A stretch of 64,000 nt of DNA from Mariannaea sp. PMI_226 (Eukaryota; Ascomycota; Sordariomycetes; Hypocreales; Nectriaceae): the NCBI GenBank assembly GCA_024336345.1, contig JANFOG010000004.1, positions 1,612,001-1,676,000 on the forward strand, read 5' to 3'. The notes beneath the pieces were generated by a model. It was not told where the DNA came from and did no database searches. It saw nothing but the letters and a program-made list of their open reading frames with translations. The position numbers and the translations under genes were made by a program. This document shows, piece by piece, positions 10,601 through 22,770 of this stretch; within the stretch, counting starts at the first letter, position 1; every line of letters begins with the position of its first letter.

Positions 10601-12616
10601 GAGTCGCAAAGGCACACTGTTCTCTCCACTCCCAAACCGTAACTCAAGGCGGCCAAAGATATTTTATTCTCTTCCGCGGAGATGAGGTCGCAGCTCAAAC
10701 AAAATAGGTTGGAGACGGCGACAACGGTGGCGAGGGGGTTGACGAGAAAAGGAAAAGAAATAGATTAAACCAGGGGTTGGTGTCATGTCACTGCAATTGT
10801 CTGGCAGTTGATACAGCTGTTCAGCCAACCGCTCAACGCCGGGGCCGGGAGGCTGCGGCAGATTTGCAGATTCTCCCGACAAATTTCCACGCCTTCCCCA
10901 ACGTGGACACACTCATCCGCCCGGACTGACGCTTCGTACACTCTATTGGAACACAACTTGACGGATCTTATTCCCTCTGTTCCAAGTTCCTTGTTCTATG
11001 TGACAGAATGTTTCCTCATGTCCCGGTAGAATGGTTCGCCCGTCCAGCATCACATTGAGGCTCAAATTCAGCTTACGCAGGTTCAGTGTGGATCATACTC
11101 AGCTCAGTTGGTTGATGTCATGATGATTGTTTCCTAAATAACAGCAGCACAACCAACAAGAACAGCAATAAGAATTACAAGATATATATCCAGTCCTCGT
11201 TGAGTATTGTATATACTAACCAAGATTTAAGCCTTGGATGAATGGCTAATAACGGATCACACATCACCTACAGAGCTCAAGCGGTTATCTTGGACAACGG
11301 TTCACGTGGGAGATCATATTCATGCAATAAGCAGCCATTTCCCTCACTTATGAGTCCTACAGAAAAATACATGTCTTGACCGGTTGTTTGCCGTTCTCCT
11401 AGATCGGCCCGAAATAATATCTGCCCCCTCCTCCCCTTCCCTCCCATTCCATCTCATCCCGGTTACCAAATTATCAACCACGTGGTGAGATGCCTGCTGT
11501 ACATGCCATCACAAATTACAGTCTTAAGCTCCCTGGGATGCCTAATTAAAGTTCCCTTTATCAGTGATTTGGTTTTATCGTAGTATTTATTCCTGGCATT
11601 TCGAAAGAAGCTCACTGCCAGCTAAAACTCAAACTATTATTTCCTTCGTAAGGTGGATGCTTGTGACACGCTTAGCAGAAGCGCGGGATGTGGCTATCAC
11701 CCCGGAGTCCAGTTGGTAGAAGATGAATTCTCGGCTGCATCAATGGGCTCAGCGGCATTGCATGCCCACCCCCGGATGCTCCAAGCGGAGCCGACAGCAT
11801 AGACAGAACTTGTTTGCCTCATCCCACATCGAAACAATGGGGGCAGCAACACACCCCCACGGGCGTGATGCTAATGGTCGAATTGTTCGCCCCTAAAGTA
11901 TGTTTATCTGGGAGCTTGAAGCCGATTTACGATCCATCTGCAGTCTTCTCTGGGCATCTTGATTTACGCGTCTTCCATGTGGCGAGTACTGATCTCGTTC
12001 CCGTGTTCAACTTTGAATGTTCTTTGTTTAGTTTTACAAAATAGCTTCAATCCAAGCATTGCCGCATGTCAAACCCAAAAAAAAAAAAAAAAAAATTTAG
12101 GGAAAAGGTATACTTGCCGAAAGAGGCAAAACCTGCAACAAAGGGATGCGGGATATCAACCAAGAGAAATAGACGGACTGATAGGAATGTTGGCTTAAAA
12201 ATAGCAAAAAATCCCTGGTGGCAATCTCCCTAAAGAAGCGGCTTGATATCATGCCATTGTGACGAACTAACTCACCAAGCGCTGTAGTACTTTGGCCTTG
12301 CTGTTGACTTAGCCAACTTTGTATAGCGTTCTCGAATTTTCAAGCAAGCCTTCGTCGAATGGGTACAATCGCTGTTGCCGGTCCTAGATCATGCGTTTGC
12401 CATGTAAATGATATTCCAATTTAAAAGGTTCAGTTGAGAAATGAGACAAATGATGCAATATCACTGCGTTGGAAAAAAGTGACAAAAAAAGTGATGTCTA
12501 ATATCTAGGTTTGATTACTGCCTAATGCGATATAACGAGGTTTCAGTTGTTAACACCCTTTCCATCCCGAAATACGAATACTGTTGGCTCAAATTAGTCA
12601 TAGAAGCTGAGTTCAC

Positions 12617-12617
<1 letters not shown>

Positions 12618-12649
<32 letters not shown>
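12618..12649. repeat. Poly-A run of 32
   Basis: Thirty-two consecutive A on the plus strand. There is no recognisable retroposed gene upstream and I found no flanking target-site duplication, so it is best read as a mononucleotide repeat. Confidence 0.9.
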
Positions 12650-12650
<1 letters not shown>

Positions 12651-13395
12651 CATTCGAATATACTCTCACACCTATCCGGAGCAATGCGGAGCAATGCCTG
12701 TTGGTCAACACAGGACAAAGCTTGTCAACTTGTGTAACTCAGGAATGCTTGTGGCAGTGGATCTTCCGATCCGAATAGATCGGCATGTGGGGCTCCGGGA
12801 ACAACAAGCTCTGGAGCCCGGGAAGTGGGCTGATTCAACCACCGGCAGTCTTCCGGAACGGATACCGACGATGTGCTCACGGATGTGCAACTCCGTGTGC
12901 TGCGCCGTCACAGGATAACGAGTACAATATTGGTAAAGCCTAGAGGTGGCAAATACAGTGGCAAATACAGGACGAAAGAAGGATTTTAGCACGTTCCAGA
13001 GGATAGTGAAGGAGGGTGATGGGGACAAGGGGGGGCAATACAGATGTAAGGATTGATGATTGGACACCGAATGGTGCGAATCTACTGCTGCCCCAGAGGC
13101 GATTCAGCGCACACACCCAGACAATAAAATTGCATGGCTTCAAAATGCAACCATGAGTTGGTTCTTGATTGCCAAGACACACAGTCGAGTCAGTTGGCGC
13201 AAAAACACTCCTCTCGCTTTGACCTCGACAGAGATATGTTTCCACTGAGGCGAATACTGATAGCTAGGTACTGCATTTACTGACTTGGCTGCCTCCCTAT
13301 CGCTCTAGGGCACACCAGGTTGTGTGAGGCACCCAGTTGATTTTTCAGGATAGGCAGGTAATCAACCTCATAGAGTCTTTCGGCCATAACGATCG

Positions 13396-13771
13396 TCATG
13401 GATCCTGAGATGGTGTCTCTGCCTGACAATCTGTTTCTCGATTTTCCGTGGGAATGACCTCCGCTGTTAGTTGTGATAGCCAGTCTCCTAGCTCCTCATC
13501 ATCTGCCATACGAAGCGCATTTACACTACGGAGCTTTACAATGCTATTACTCGGATCCATGGCGGCTCTTACGCGACTGTCGTGGCACCTCTGCGGACCT
13601 TGCCCTCCTGTCACCGTTGCTCGGGCTGCAACAAAACAAAGCTCCGACCATCAACCAATCAAATCTTGACGTAGTAAAGATATTTACTTGAAGAAGCAGA
13701 GAAGCTTGAAGAGCTTGATCCATACCTGGCCTGGCCACGAAGCTTTCGGAGGTAAATATTCTGTAGCTCAT
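13396..13771 (-). CDS. Doubtful small two-exon gene, unknown protein
   Basis: A model of 91 aa: exon 1 13771-13726, intron 13626-13725 (GTATGG donor, TTGCAG acceptor), exon 2 13625-13396. The frame is kept across the junction. Exon 2 encodes a stretch with plausible protein composition (KLRSVNALRMADDEELGDWL), followed by a polar tail ending in PSQDP. I recognise no family. Codon composition and length do not prove that it is coding; it may be chance or a relic. Confidence 0.2.
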
Positions 13772-14113
13772 AGGGGCCGGGCCCATGCTGCGTATAGATT
13801 TGTTTTCAAGACATGCATGTAAAATCCAGGTTGTTGGTGGGAATAATACGTTCTGGTCTCATACTGAGATGTCCCTGTGTCTTGCCCAACATACCATACC
13901 CACCTTCAAGTTACATAGGAGGCTGCTGGGCAACAGCTCCTGCAAATTATCTACATATATATATTCCAGGATCCTTCAGTTTTCCTGAAGCAATCTGCAA
14001 TCAACTAATATTCTCGCATCCACACAACCGCTTGTGTACACTTTTAGTCCAGCGTTCCCAGTACCAACTTGTTGGTCATATTGCGCTCCGAGCTATACTC
14101 TTACAACATCAAG

Positions 14114-14776
14114 ATGCTTCACTTCAAGAGCTTACTCGTCTGTTCTGCTTTATTCTGTATCGCTAGTGCTAAGACGATCAAGATCACAGCCACCAGCGAT
14201 AACAAGTTTGATCCCGATTCAGTGACTGCTGAGAAAGGCGACACTCTTGAGTTTCACTTTCAGCCCAAGAATCACAGTGTCGTTGCTGGTGATTTTGAGT
14301 ATCCCTGCTCACCATTGGAGCTTGGCTCTGGGTTCTTCTCTGGCTTCATTTCTTCATCCGATGGCATGGCAGTACGTTCGATGATGAGCAACCCCCACTG
14401 GTCCGATTCTGATCAGCTTGACTGACAATTTACGCAGAGCAAGATCTTCCAAGTCATCGTCAATGATACCGAACCTATACCCTTTTACTCTTCGCAGGGA
14501 AGTGAATGCGCAAAGGGGATGGTCGGTATCATCAACCCATCTGAGAACAAGACTCTCAGCGACTATAAGAAGCGAGCATCAGGACTTAGCGAAGGCGTTA
14601 CTCCAGGTCGCGCAGTCTATGGCGGCGACGTCGTCAGCTCAAGTGACTCGAAATCTGGTGATAAGAGTGATGATTCGAAAGACGACAAGGATGACGAAAA
14701 CGCGGCTTGGCTGACCCAGGTTCCTACTTACGTTCAATTCAGTGCCATTGGTCTTGCCGTCTTGATAGCCTTTTAG
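14114..14776 (+). CDS. GPI-anchored cupredoxin-like cell-surface protein
   Basis: Two exons, 14114-14371 and 14438-14776, giving 198 aa; the junction falls between codons. Residues 1-19 are a signal peptide with cleavage expected after ASA. Residues 20-120 form a plastocyanin-like beta-sandwich of the kind common in fungal extracellular serine-rich proteins: KTIKITATSDNKFDPDSV, GDTLEFHF, KNHSVV, GFFSGF, FQVIVNDTEPI and GMVGIINP. A Ser/Asp/Lys-rich linker (about residues 150-175) leads to a hydrophobic C-terminus (VPTYVQFSAIGLAVLIAF) typical of a GPI-anchor signal. Copper-site residues are partly lost: His54 is present, but the usual Cys and His of the YCSQxxHC loop are Ser104 and Glu109, while Cys110 remains. 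Copper binding is therefore doubtful. A TATA-like sequence lies about 150 bp upstream. Confidence 0.85.
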
Positions 14777-16047
14777 GTAGAATCATCGTATTTATTGTAT
14801 GTTCGTATATATTCACACTGGTATAATAAGTTACAGGTTGGATACTGTCCAAATACTTTTACCTAATCGAGAACTATAGTCTACTTTTTCTGTCCCATTA
14901 GGGGTACGGTTCAATTTCTTTCAACTTCTCGAGGTTTATCTTCAGTCCTCCCATGACTATAACAGGATATTCTGGTTGTTTTGTTGGCCGAGTCGCATAC
15001 TCTTGCAGCCAGCATCGTGGATGCGCCATGAAAACCACGGAAGTGTTATACATTTCGCATGTACTTCTAGGCTCATAACATTCCTCCATACGGCTCTGAA
15101 AGGGCAACATTTCACTCGTTATTGGAATATGCATGATAATTATCCTCAAAATTCTCCCTTAACGGTTCGGTTGTCAGAAGCCTCATCGCTTTGTAAAGTA
15201 GACACTACCTTTAAGCTACGCGCCACAAATATTGCTTGCTTTCGAGCAACAGCCATCGCGTCATGATTCGATCACATGAGTTTGGAGGTGTTTACATGAT
15301 TTTTATTTTGACGCGTAGGTTCTCGAACTCTCTCGTCCGTTTACTTTCGTGTACGGTTTTGTTGCTTGTCGGTTATTTTGTTTTGGGGCTGCTGCTCTAC
15401 CTTAGTGTGTATATGACGATTTATGATGAACTTGCAATGTTGAGAGATAGCCTTGCGAGCTGTCCACACAGAAAACGCCCCCTTCTCCTCCCCTCCTCTT
15501 CCACCCCCGGTCAATGATGGGAATTTAAGCATCCCCATGGCATGGAGACCCCATGCCGTTTTACGGTTGCTAGTAATAATCATCATGTGCCTCTGATATT
15601 GTAATCATGTGAGGTGAGGGCTGACAGCTGAAAAGGTAGTGTTTGTATTTTCTATAGGGTAAGCTCCCCGCTCAGCTGACCATTCTTTGCTAGGATATCC
15701 TGTTACATCATTGGAAGATAGTGCCCCTCCCTCCACCCAAAAAAAAGAAAAAGGAAAAGAAAAAAGAAAAAAAAACGTTAGTGGAGCCTGGCAACAAACC
15801 GGGAAGCGCTTAAACCGCGGACAGGTTTAATTCGGTAGGCCTCGGATCGTTGGTAATGCGCTTGTTCCGGGACTTACAGAGTCGATGCCTCTAATCCCGG
15901 TCCACTTTCGTCATTCCCTTTGACCCCGAATTCGCGGACTTTCTCCATTGACTCTTGCCGCCTCAATTATTGGTCACTCTTCGGTAATGCACTTGCGCGC
16001 GAGAATTTCTGCTATTCCAAACCCAAAAGCCTGATGATAAGGACACA
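14777..16047. other. Intergenic region upstream of afg1
   Basis: About 1.27 kb. The first part is probably the 3' UTR of the cupredoxin-like gene. The ORF at 15236-15517 (+) encodes hydrophobic segments but is AT-rich and unlike any family I know. An A-rich tract lies at 15739-15775. The 13-mer GGTAATGCGCTTG at 15852 recurs with one change (GGTAATGCACTTG) at 15983, close to the afg1 start. Confidence 0.4.
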
Positions 16048-17724
16048 ATGCGTGTTGGCACGAGGTGTACAGCTTCTCTCCGTCCGTTGACGGCCTCAAG
16101 AGGCTTGATCGGAGCTGGCCGATGCACGAGATCAATTCGAACTACCAAGGCTCCTCGAGCGGCAACTGCTCTATCCTCGCGAATATTGTCAAGACCAATT
16201 TCAGCGTCGTCAACCACCACTATTTTCAGAGAATGTCAAAGCAGGGCACGATCAATGGCGACAGTTGTTGCCAGCAAAGAACGGGCAAGCAGCGTTGGCG
16301 GCCCAATCCAGGAATACGACAGACGAGTGGAGGAGGGGAAACTGCGCAACGATGAGCACCAAAGAGGTGAGTCTGGCAAACAAGCACGCTTCAGGAAGAA
16401 CCCAAGCGTCCAGCACTAACATTGGAGGCAAGGTATCATACAAAACTTTCAAAATCTCCATGACGAATTGCGCTACTACAAAGCACCCCCCGTCGTCCAT
16501 CCCAGTATCGAGTCACTCAAACCTGTCAAGAAGTCCGTCTTTACGTCTCTCTTCGGTGGTGGCGGACCAAAAACCCCTTCGATTGGTGACATACCGGAAG
16601 AACTCCCTCGTGGCCTGTATCTATATGGCGATGTTGGAAGCGGCAAAACCATGTTGATGGACCTCTTACACGACACCTTGCCCGACGCCGTCCAGTCGAA
16701 GACGAGGATTCACTTCCACAACTTCATGCAGGATATCCACAAGCGATTGCATCGGTTCAAGATGGAGCACGGCCGCGATATAGATGGCGTACCGTACATT
16801 GCTGCGGACATTGCACAGCAAGGAAATGTTCTTTGCTTTGACGAGTTTCAGTGCACAGACGTGGCCGATGCCATGATCTTGCGAAGACTTCTCGAAGCGC
16901 TCATGTCCCACGGTGTTGTTTTGGTGACCACCTCCAACAGACACCCTGACGAGCTGTACAAGAATGGTATTCAGCGCGAGTCTTTTATCCCTGCCATTGA
17001 GCTACTAAAGAACCGATTACACGTTATCAACCTCGATTCTCCCACTGACTATCGAAAGATTCCTCGTCCACCCTCTGATGTCTATCATACTTCTCTCGAT
17101 AGTCACGCCCATGCTCATGCTGAAAAGTGGTTTCGATTCCTCGGTGATCCCGACCAACCTGAGCCACGTGCCGAAATCCAGAGAGTTTGGGGGAGAGAGA
17201 TCCATGTGCCTAGGGTCAGTGGACGGGCGGCGTGGTTTACCTTTGACGAACTCATCCGACAACCAAAGTCGGCCGCTGACTACATTGAGCTCGTCCGAGC
17301 CTACGAGGCGTTCATCGTAACTGACATCCCTGGGATGACTCACCAGCAGCGTGACCTAGCCCGTCGATTTATCACATTCATCGACGCAGTATACGAAGGC
17401 AATGCGAAGTTGGTTCTAACTACAGAGAAACCTCTCTCTGAGCTCTTTGTATCCCGTGATGAGATTGCAGAGAGTTTGTTAGCGCAGGGCGTGAAGGAAG
17501 ATGCATCCCACGACTTGGAACTCAACGTCGAAAAGCTTGCAGATTCGAATCTTTTCGTGGGTTCAGAAGAGGCATTCGCATTTGCTAGAGCTCTGAGTCG
17601 GTTACGACACATGGAGAGCAAGGAGTGGGTAGAAAGAGGTATGGGTTTAGAGGGCAAGGGAGGCAAGCAGGACAAGGACAACTGGATCAAGACGCGAAGT
17701 CGGCAGATGGAAGATTCGATGTGA
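16048..17724 (+). CDS. afg1: Mitochondrial AFG1-family (LACE1/ZapE-like) ATPase
   Basis: Two exons, 16048-16366 and 16433-17724, giving 536 aa. The N-terminus (residues 1-40) is rich in Arg, Ser and Thr with almost no acidic residues, which fits a mitochondrial presequence. The AFG1-family P-loop domain follows: Walker A GDVGSGKT at about residues 172-179, Walker B LCFDEFQ at about 240-246 with the family-typical continuation CTDVADAMIL, and a sensor-type TSNRHPDELY. The C-terminal part contains FVTDIPG-like and FITFIDAVYE segments usual in this family. In yeast, Afg1 helps degrade mitochondrially encoded respiratory subunits. The intron removes 66 nt between HQRG and IIQNFQ. Confidence 0.93.
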
Positions 17725-20700
17725 GGGAGCAAAGAGAGCGAGAGAGCGGGATTGTTTGTCTTGATAGGGAAATTTTTTGCATTATACCCGGAGCACCAAC
17801 TAGAAATAGCGAGCGTTTCCTGGCCTGTACGGAATATATGTCGAGATATGTTAGTTATAGACAGCACTGATGATTGTTTACAAAGTTTAAGAATAAGAAA
17901 GAGTTAAACACTGAGAAATAGGGACTGTGGGCTTGTGCACGCCAATCATAGATGGACAAAGGACTTGTCAGTCAGTTTTAGTCAGTTTCATGAACGATAG
18001 GAAACGGAGTAAGAGGTGATTTAGAGAGAATAATGAGAACAATGCGGAGAATTGATGACCAAACTACCTACATCTTCACCTAACTAACAACAAGGAAGAA
18101 ACCTACAATCGAATTGTTGTTTCAAAGTTGCTTTTTCTGGGTGACCCGGCGACACATGATCTGCTTGTGTTATGACTGAGATTTATTTTGGTTTTCTGAA
18201 CCGCTATCCGGTCTATCTTATGTGGCGTCGAGACACTCTTAGGCAAAGGCCCACGTCTCGTCTCATCCCACCCGATAACTAGTATGTTAAAATGGCCGAA
18301 CTCGAGGTCTCACTCCTACTGGGAAGCCGGCAACGGCTTCAGATTTCAACATTTCGATGTGGTTCACTCCTCCTGGCTGTGATGTGGAATACGGACCTAC
18401 GGGCCATTTACAGTATGCACGTGGGTAACATCCATGGCAAGTATATGCGGCACTCTTTACGCGTATGATATGGGCTAAGTTGATAGTAAACCAAGCTTAG
18501 ATAGTCCATATACATAGTAAAGGACCAGCCCTATTCCACCGCAATTACCCAGACCTAAGGCTTTTCTTACTTTTAACTCGTTACGGAGACAGGCATATTC
18601 TTTCTTCAAGACGAGATCTCTGTTGCTCGTAGTTCCGTCATCCCTGCTTCACATTTGATTTGAAGCATTGGCCACCAACGCCCGAAACACTCGGCATCAA
18701 GAGCTGAATAATTTCGCAAACACTGATGGCTCATGGCTGAGCTGTGGCTTTCCTTGCAGCTGGGATGATGCTAACTATCTACCACCTCATTGCACAGCGG
18801 TTCTAGGTAAGAAACCTGCATGATGTAAATTGCAAAAGCTGAATCATGTAATTAGCGATAATATGGAAGGTTAACCCAGACGTGGGGCATGGAAAACGAG
18901 GAGGAAACATTGTAATTACTTGTCTAGTTACTTAAGAAGTTAGAGCACTCATTAATTAGTGTTTGACTTTGAGGGAAACGTGGACTGAGCGAAGACTGGG
19001 CGAAATGATTCCGTATCATGTATGTGCACAATCATTTCTTGTGCAAACAATAAAGGCACTACTTGCCAGCTGAAAATTATACACAGACCCAAATGAATGC
19101 CACATCTGTGACTTACTCCGTACAGATTACAGAGCACCATAGTATGTCACTCCTTAATTACGACCTACCTCACTCTGTACGTGTCCGTACCAATTATTCC
19201 TTTATAACTGCACAGCTGCTGCATAAGGTAAGTTAGCCTGTAAGTTAGTTAATTACTCATTTGTACGGAGAGCACTAGCTGCATACTGCAATGTCCTCCG
19301 TATCGAATAGTCAATCCAATCAGCCACCTGCGTGACGGGGTCTGTCGATCGAGGCCAAAGCCACTCCTCGGTTATCGATTACAGACTGGCCACGGCGGCA
19401 GAAAAGTAGCCCCCAAATTTCAAGATGGAGCATGCTTAGCCCAACTTTTTTTTCTTTGTACCTAGAAGCTGCCTCATTTCGGCTTGGACCACCTGGTGGA
19501 TGGCGCGTTGTGGGAGGAGCAGATCAGAGTGGGTTTGTGTTTCATAGCCCTTGCTAGCTCGAGAGAGTAAGAGTGGCGTCAAGCTGGAGGCGGTAAGACA
19601 TTTGGGATTTTTGAGACAGGGCAGCAGCAAAAAAAGCAGGTTATCCGGCCGGCCTGCTTGGGGGGGGGGGAGAGAGAGAGGGCAACCATGTCGAGGTTCG
19701 TCTGAACAAGGCCCATACCACCACGAAGTACGTACATAGCGGGCTTGGGACCGCCGTGGGGAACAAGTGAACTTTGCTTTGATTTGATGAGACCATTCGG
19801 TACAGTACCACCAAGAACTAAAAGCCTTGCCAATTAGTAGGATGGCCTCCGTTTGCTTGAAAGACGTGGCGACAAAGGCTACTCGCTTCTCGCTACTCGA
19901 TGCAAGTCTGCAAGTTTGTCGGTGGTGAAGATTCGAAGGCGCATATGCAAATCATAGAGGGGAAGAAAAAAAGCAAGCACGATGACGAAAGCGTGTGGCT
20001 TGTAGTGGGATAGGTACTAGAGAGGAGCAACTGGACCTTGAAAAAAGCCAACTTTTCTTGCACATAATTCCACAATGTAGTCTACTCTGTAGTTTGTAAC
20101 AGATACAGTATTAATTAATTAAGTAGTTGCAAGGCTGCGCGTGGGTTGCCTCTTTGCACTATGTGTTTTTTATTTTTTATTTTATTTATTTATTTTGGTG
20201 GCGGTGTCTTCAAGAACGATAATGAGGACATGGTTGGGCATATTTGCCCGCATCTATCGATTGGAGAGTGAAGAGCAGCTCAGCATGCACGTGGAGAGCT
20301 TGAGCCGCCGAAAGACCCTGATCTTTTGCAAAGAAACGTAAGTTTCTTGCTTGATGCTTACGGAGTAGAGCCTGGTAGAATTCGTGATTATTCAAATGGG
20401 CAGAGGGCAGGATGGCCGTGGGCTCGAGCCTTGATTCCGCTGGGTTTGCCCGAAGGAAGCAAGGCAACCCAAGCCAACCCACACTGCCTTACCGAGTAGG
20501 TACATAGGATGTCAGGGAGCCTCTAATTACTGGGGAGGGGAAAAAAAGGGGACAAGGAGGCACAGAAAAGGATCATGGAATAATTTCAAGGAAGCATGGT
20601 GCCAGTGCCCAGGCAGGCATAGTCAAATGACGCACACAGAGCATGATTGGAACAACAATATCCGCTTACTTTTCACGCAACCCCATGCGGCCGTTGCTGA

Positions 20701-22770
20701 ATAGGAAGTTAGAGAGTAAAATACACTACGATAAAGTTGCCATACAAGCGATTATCTGGGTATGCTTTGTCTCGCTAAAAGAGTCAAAGTGGTTTCTATC
20801 GACGAGCCATCATCGTTTTGACAGGTGTGGAAATGAATGATGAAAAAGAAAAGAAAAGGAAACAAAATAGCCTACAAGTACACACATCCGCTTTGGTAGT
20901 TTTCAATCAGCCCATCGTATAGGTACTCAAGAGTTCTTTTGTCATCTACTCCGTACCTCCCATGATAGATGCCGATAATTACAGAAGAAAAGGGAAAGGA
21001 ACAGGGGAGAAGAGCACAAGCCATCCCCGAGTGGCTGAATCAAATGGAGAAGGGGGGGGACTGGGGTCAACGGTTCTTGACGACCTAATTTCCAATGCGT
21101 GAATCTAGCCAATCACACGACCGCCGTCCCTGGCAGTAGTCAGGGTAACCCTTGTCGCCTTGAACGCCACCTTTCCCCGTGCGTTTGCACTTGCATCGCC
21201 AAAGAAGCGTCACTCGATTTTTCATGTCTCTGCTGATCTTCATCTGGTGTCTGCGCTTTGTTCAGACGTAGTCATAGGCAGCTCCCGCTTTTGGGCTACG
21301 GAAATGCCCTCACTTGCCCACCAATGCTTTGCAAGACATGACTTGTCGTTCGGCGACTCGGTGTGGGCCACCATTACCCTCTTATCACCGAGCTAATCTC
21401 TACAAACGCAGTATCTCGCAAGCTGTGTCATGGGTACATGGGAGCTCCTCTCGAGACTTACAGGCTTGCGATGGACGAGGCACGAACTATCTTATGAAGC
21501 TGGGAAATAGACTTCTTCAGGGAATTAACTACCTACTTACTGGGCTCAAAGGTACGCAATAGGGCGGCACTAAAATGACCTTCTTCCAAGCTGCTAAGTG
21601 GGCTGAAGAGTTCGCGTTGGTGTGAGGTCGTACCACCTCAAGTTGAAATGCCAACTCAAGATCCCTTTCATCTTCCCAAGAACAGGGAACTAACCGTTAC
21701 TAAGGTACCATGCCTCGATTATGTACGACCTAGTAGGTACCCTATGAGACGCTATAATTAATACCACCCTACCTGCGTTAGGTAGGTAGGTCGATAGGAA
21801 AGCTAGGTACCTTGTAGTCAAGGGGATACATGTGCTCTACTGTTGATGAAGGTGATACATTGCCCTGTTTTCCTTCGTCCTGCCCTGCGCTTGAACTGCC
21901 TGTCCTCCAAAAACCCTTGTACAAAGTACAACGGACCAACTCATGTAGAACTGTACCGGCACAATTGATTATAGCGCCGTTTTACTCATCTGTAGCGTGT
22001 GTGTCTCGTCCTGTTTGCTGCAGGTACCAGTCCGCCGGTTGCCCACCCACTGCCCGCCCGTCAGAAGCTCGGAACCCTTCCAATCGCTCCTCCCTCGTTT
22101 CCCCTTCCGTCTCCCTCGGGCCCTCTCGCCGTCACCCTCACTACTTGACCCTTTTCCCACCCACTCACACTCTCCCTCACCCTCACCCTCACTCGCTCCC
22201 TCTTTCTCAACCTCCTTCAGAATTGTAACATCACGACCGCTTCTTTAGCGTTGTCGTGCCGTTTCAGTTCGTCCATTCTTTTCTTCTACAACTCGCTCTT
22301 TACCTGCCCGGCGCGCAATAATACAACACACACTCTCTCTCGGCCTCGCGCTGTTTATGAATGCATAGTTTTCGGATCCCGGCTTGATCGATCTTGTTGT
22401 TCCTACCGGTTCCCGCAATTCGACATCTATCTGCTGTTTGGCACCTGGTCCATTGCGTCTGCTTTTTTCACTTTCTTTCTTTCTATTCGACAACCATTCT
22501 ACCTTCGTTTATTCAGCCGTTTGAGACATTGCGCTGCCAGTCAAGGAAACTCGTTGGACTACATTCTTTCTCCCGGCCCTCCATTGTATCGCCACCCATT
22601 CCAGTCCCAGCATCAACCAGCCTCTTTCGTTCTTGGCACCTATCGAATTCGATATATCCTAGCGATCAGTCGTTCGATCTCTTGCACCCGCTGCTTTCTC
22701 TCGACCATTTGCCAAATCTGAGCCTCCAATCGCAACCGTAGTATTCTGCTGTCTTATTGTTATTGCCAGG
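17725..22770. other. 5-kb interval, mostly non-coding
   Basis: It follows the afg1 3' end and precedes the SH3 gene. No ORF has recognisable domains. The last 700 bp (about 22040-22770) are pyrimidine-rich (CCTC/TTTC), typical of the promoter and 5' leader of a strongly expressed fungal gene. Three perfect copies of the 9-mer TACTCCGTA (or its complement) occur at 19114, 20359 and 20947. TAGGTAGG/GGTACC motifs cluster at 21715-21815. A G run precedes an AG repeat at about 19661-19680. Confidence 0.5.
19114..20955. repeat. Three copies of a TACTCCGTA / TACGGAGTA 9-mer
   Basis: Exact copies at 19114-19122, 20359-20367 (complement) and 20947-20955. Near copies occur at about 19264 (TACGGAGAG) and 19295 (CCTCCGTAT). 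All are in non-coding DNA. The function is unknown. Confidence 0.6.

Larger units (their letters stand above)
7682..14113. other. 6.4-kb interval, mostly non-coding
   Basis: Upstream of both the bZIP gene (-) and the cupredoxin-like gene (+). Dozens of short ORFs occur, none with recognisable domains. Only one two-exon model on the minus strand (13396-13771) keeps frame, and it is weak. Landmarks: a C-rich stretch near 9903-9940, a G run near 10008-10016, an A run at about 12079-12097, an A run of 32 at 12618-12649, and a tandem duplication of TGGCAAATACAG at about 12947-12971. A TATA-like run of alternating T and A at about 13955-13964 lies about 150 bp before the cupredoxin-like start codon. 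No tRNA or rRNA signatures were seen. Confidence 0.5.

Noticed and set aside
12618..12649. Poly-A tail of a retroposed element
   Set aside because: No recognisable element upstream, no B-box and no target-site duplication found.
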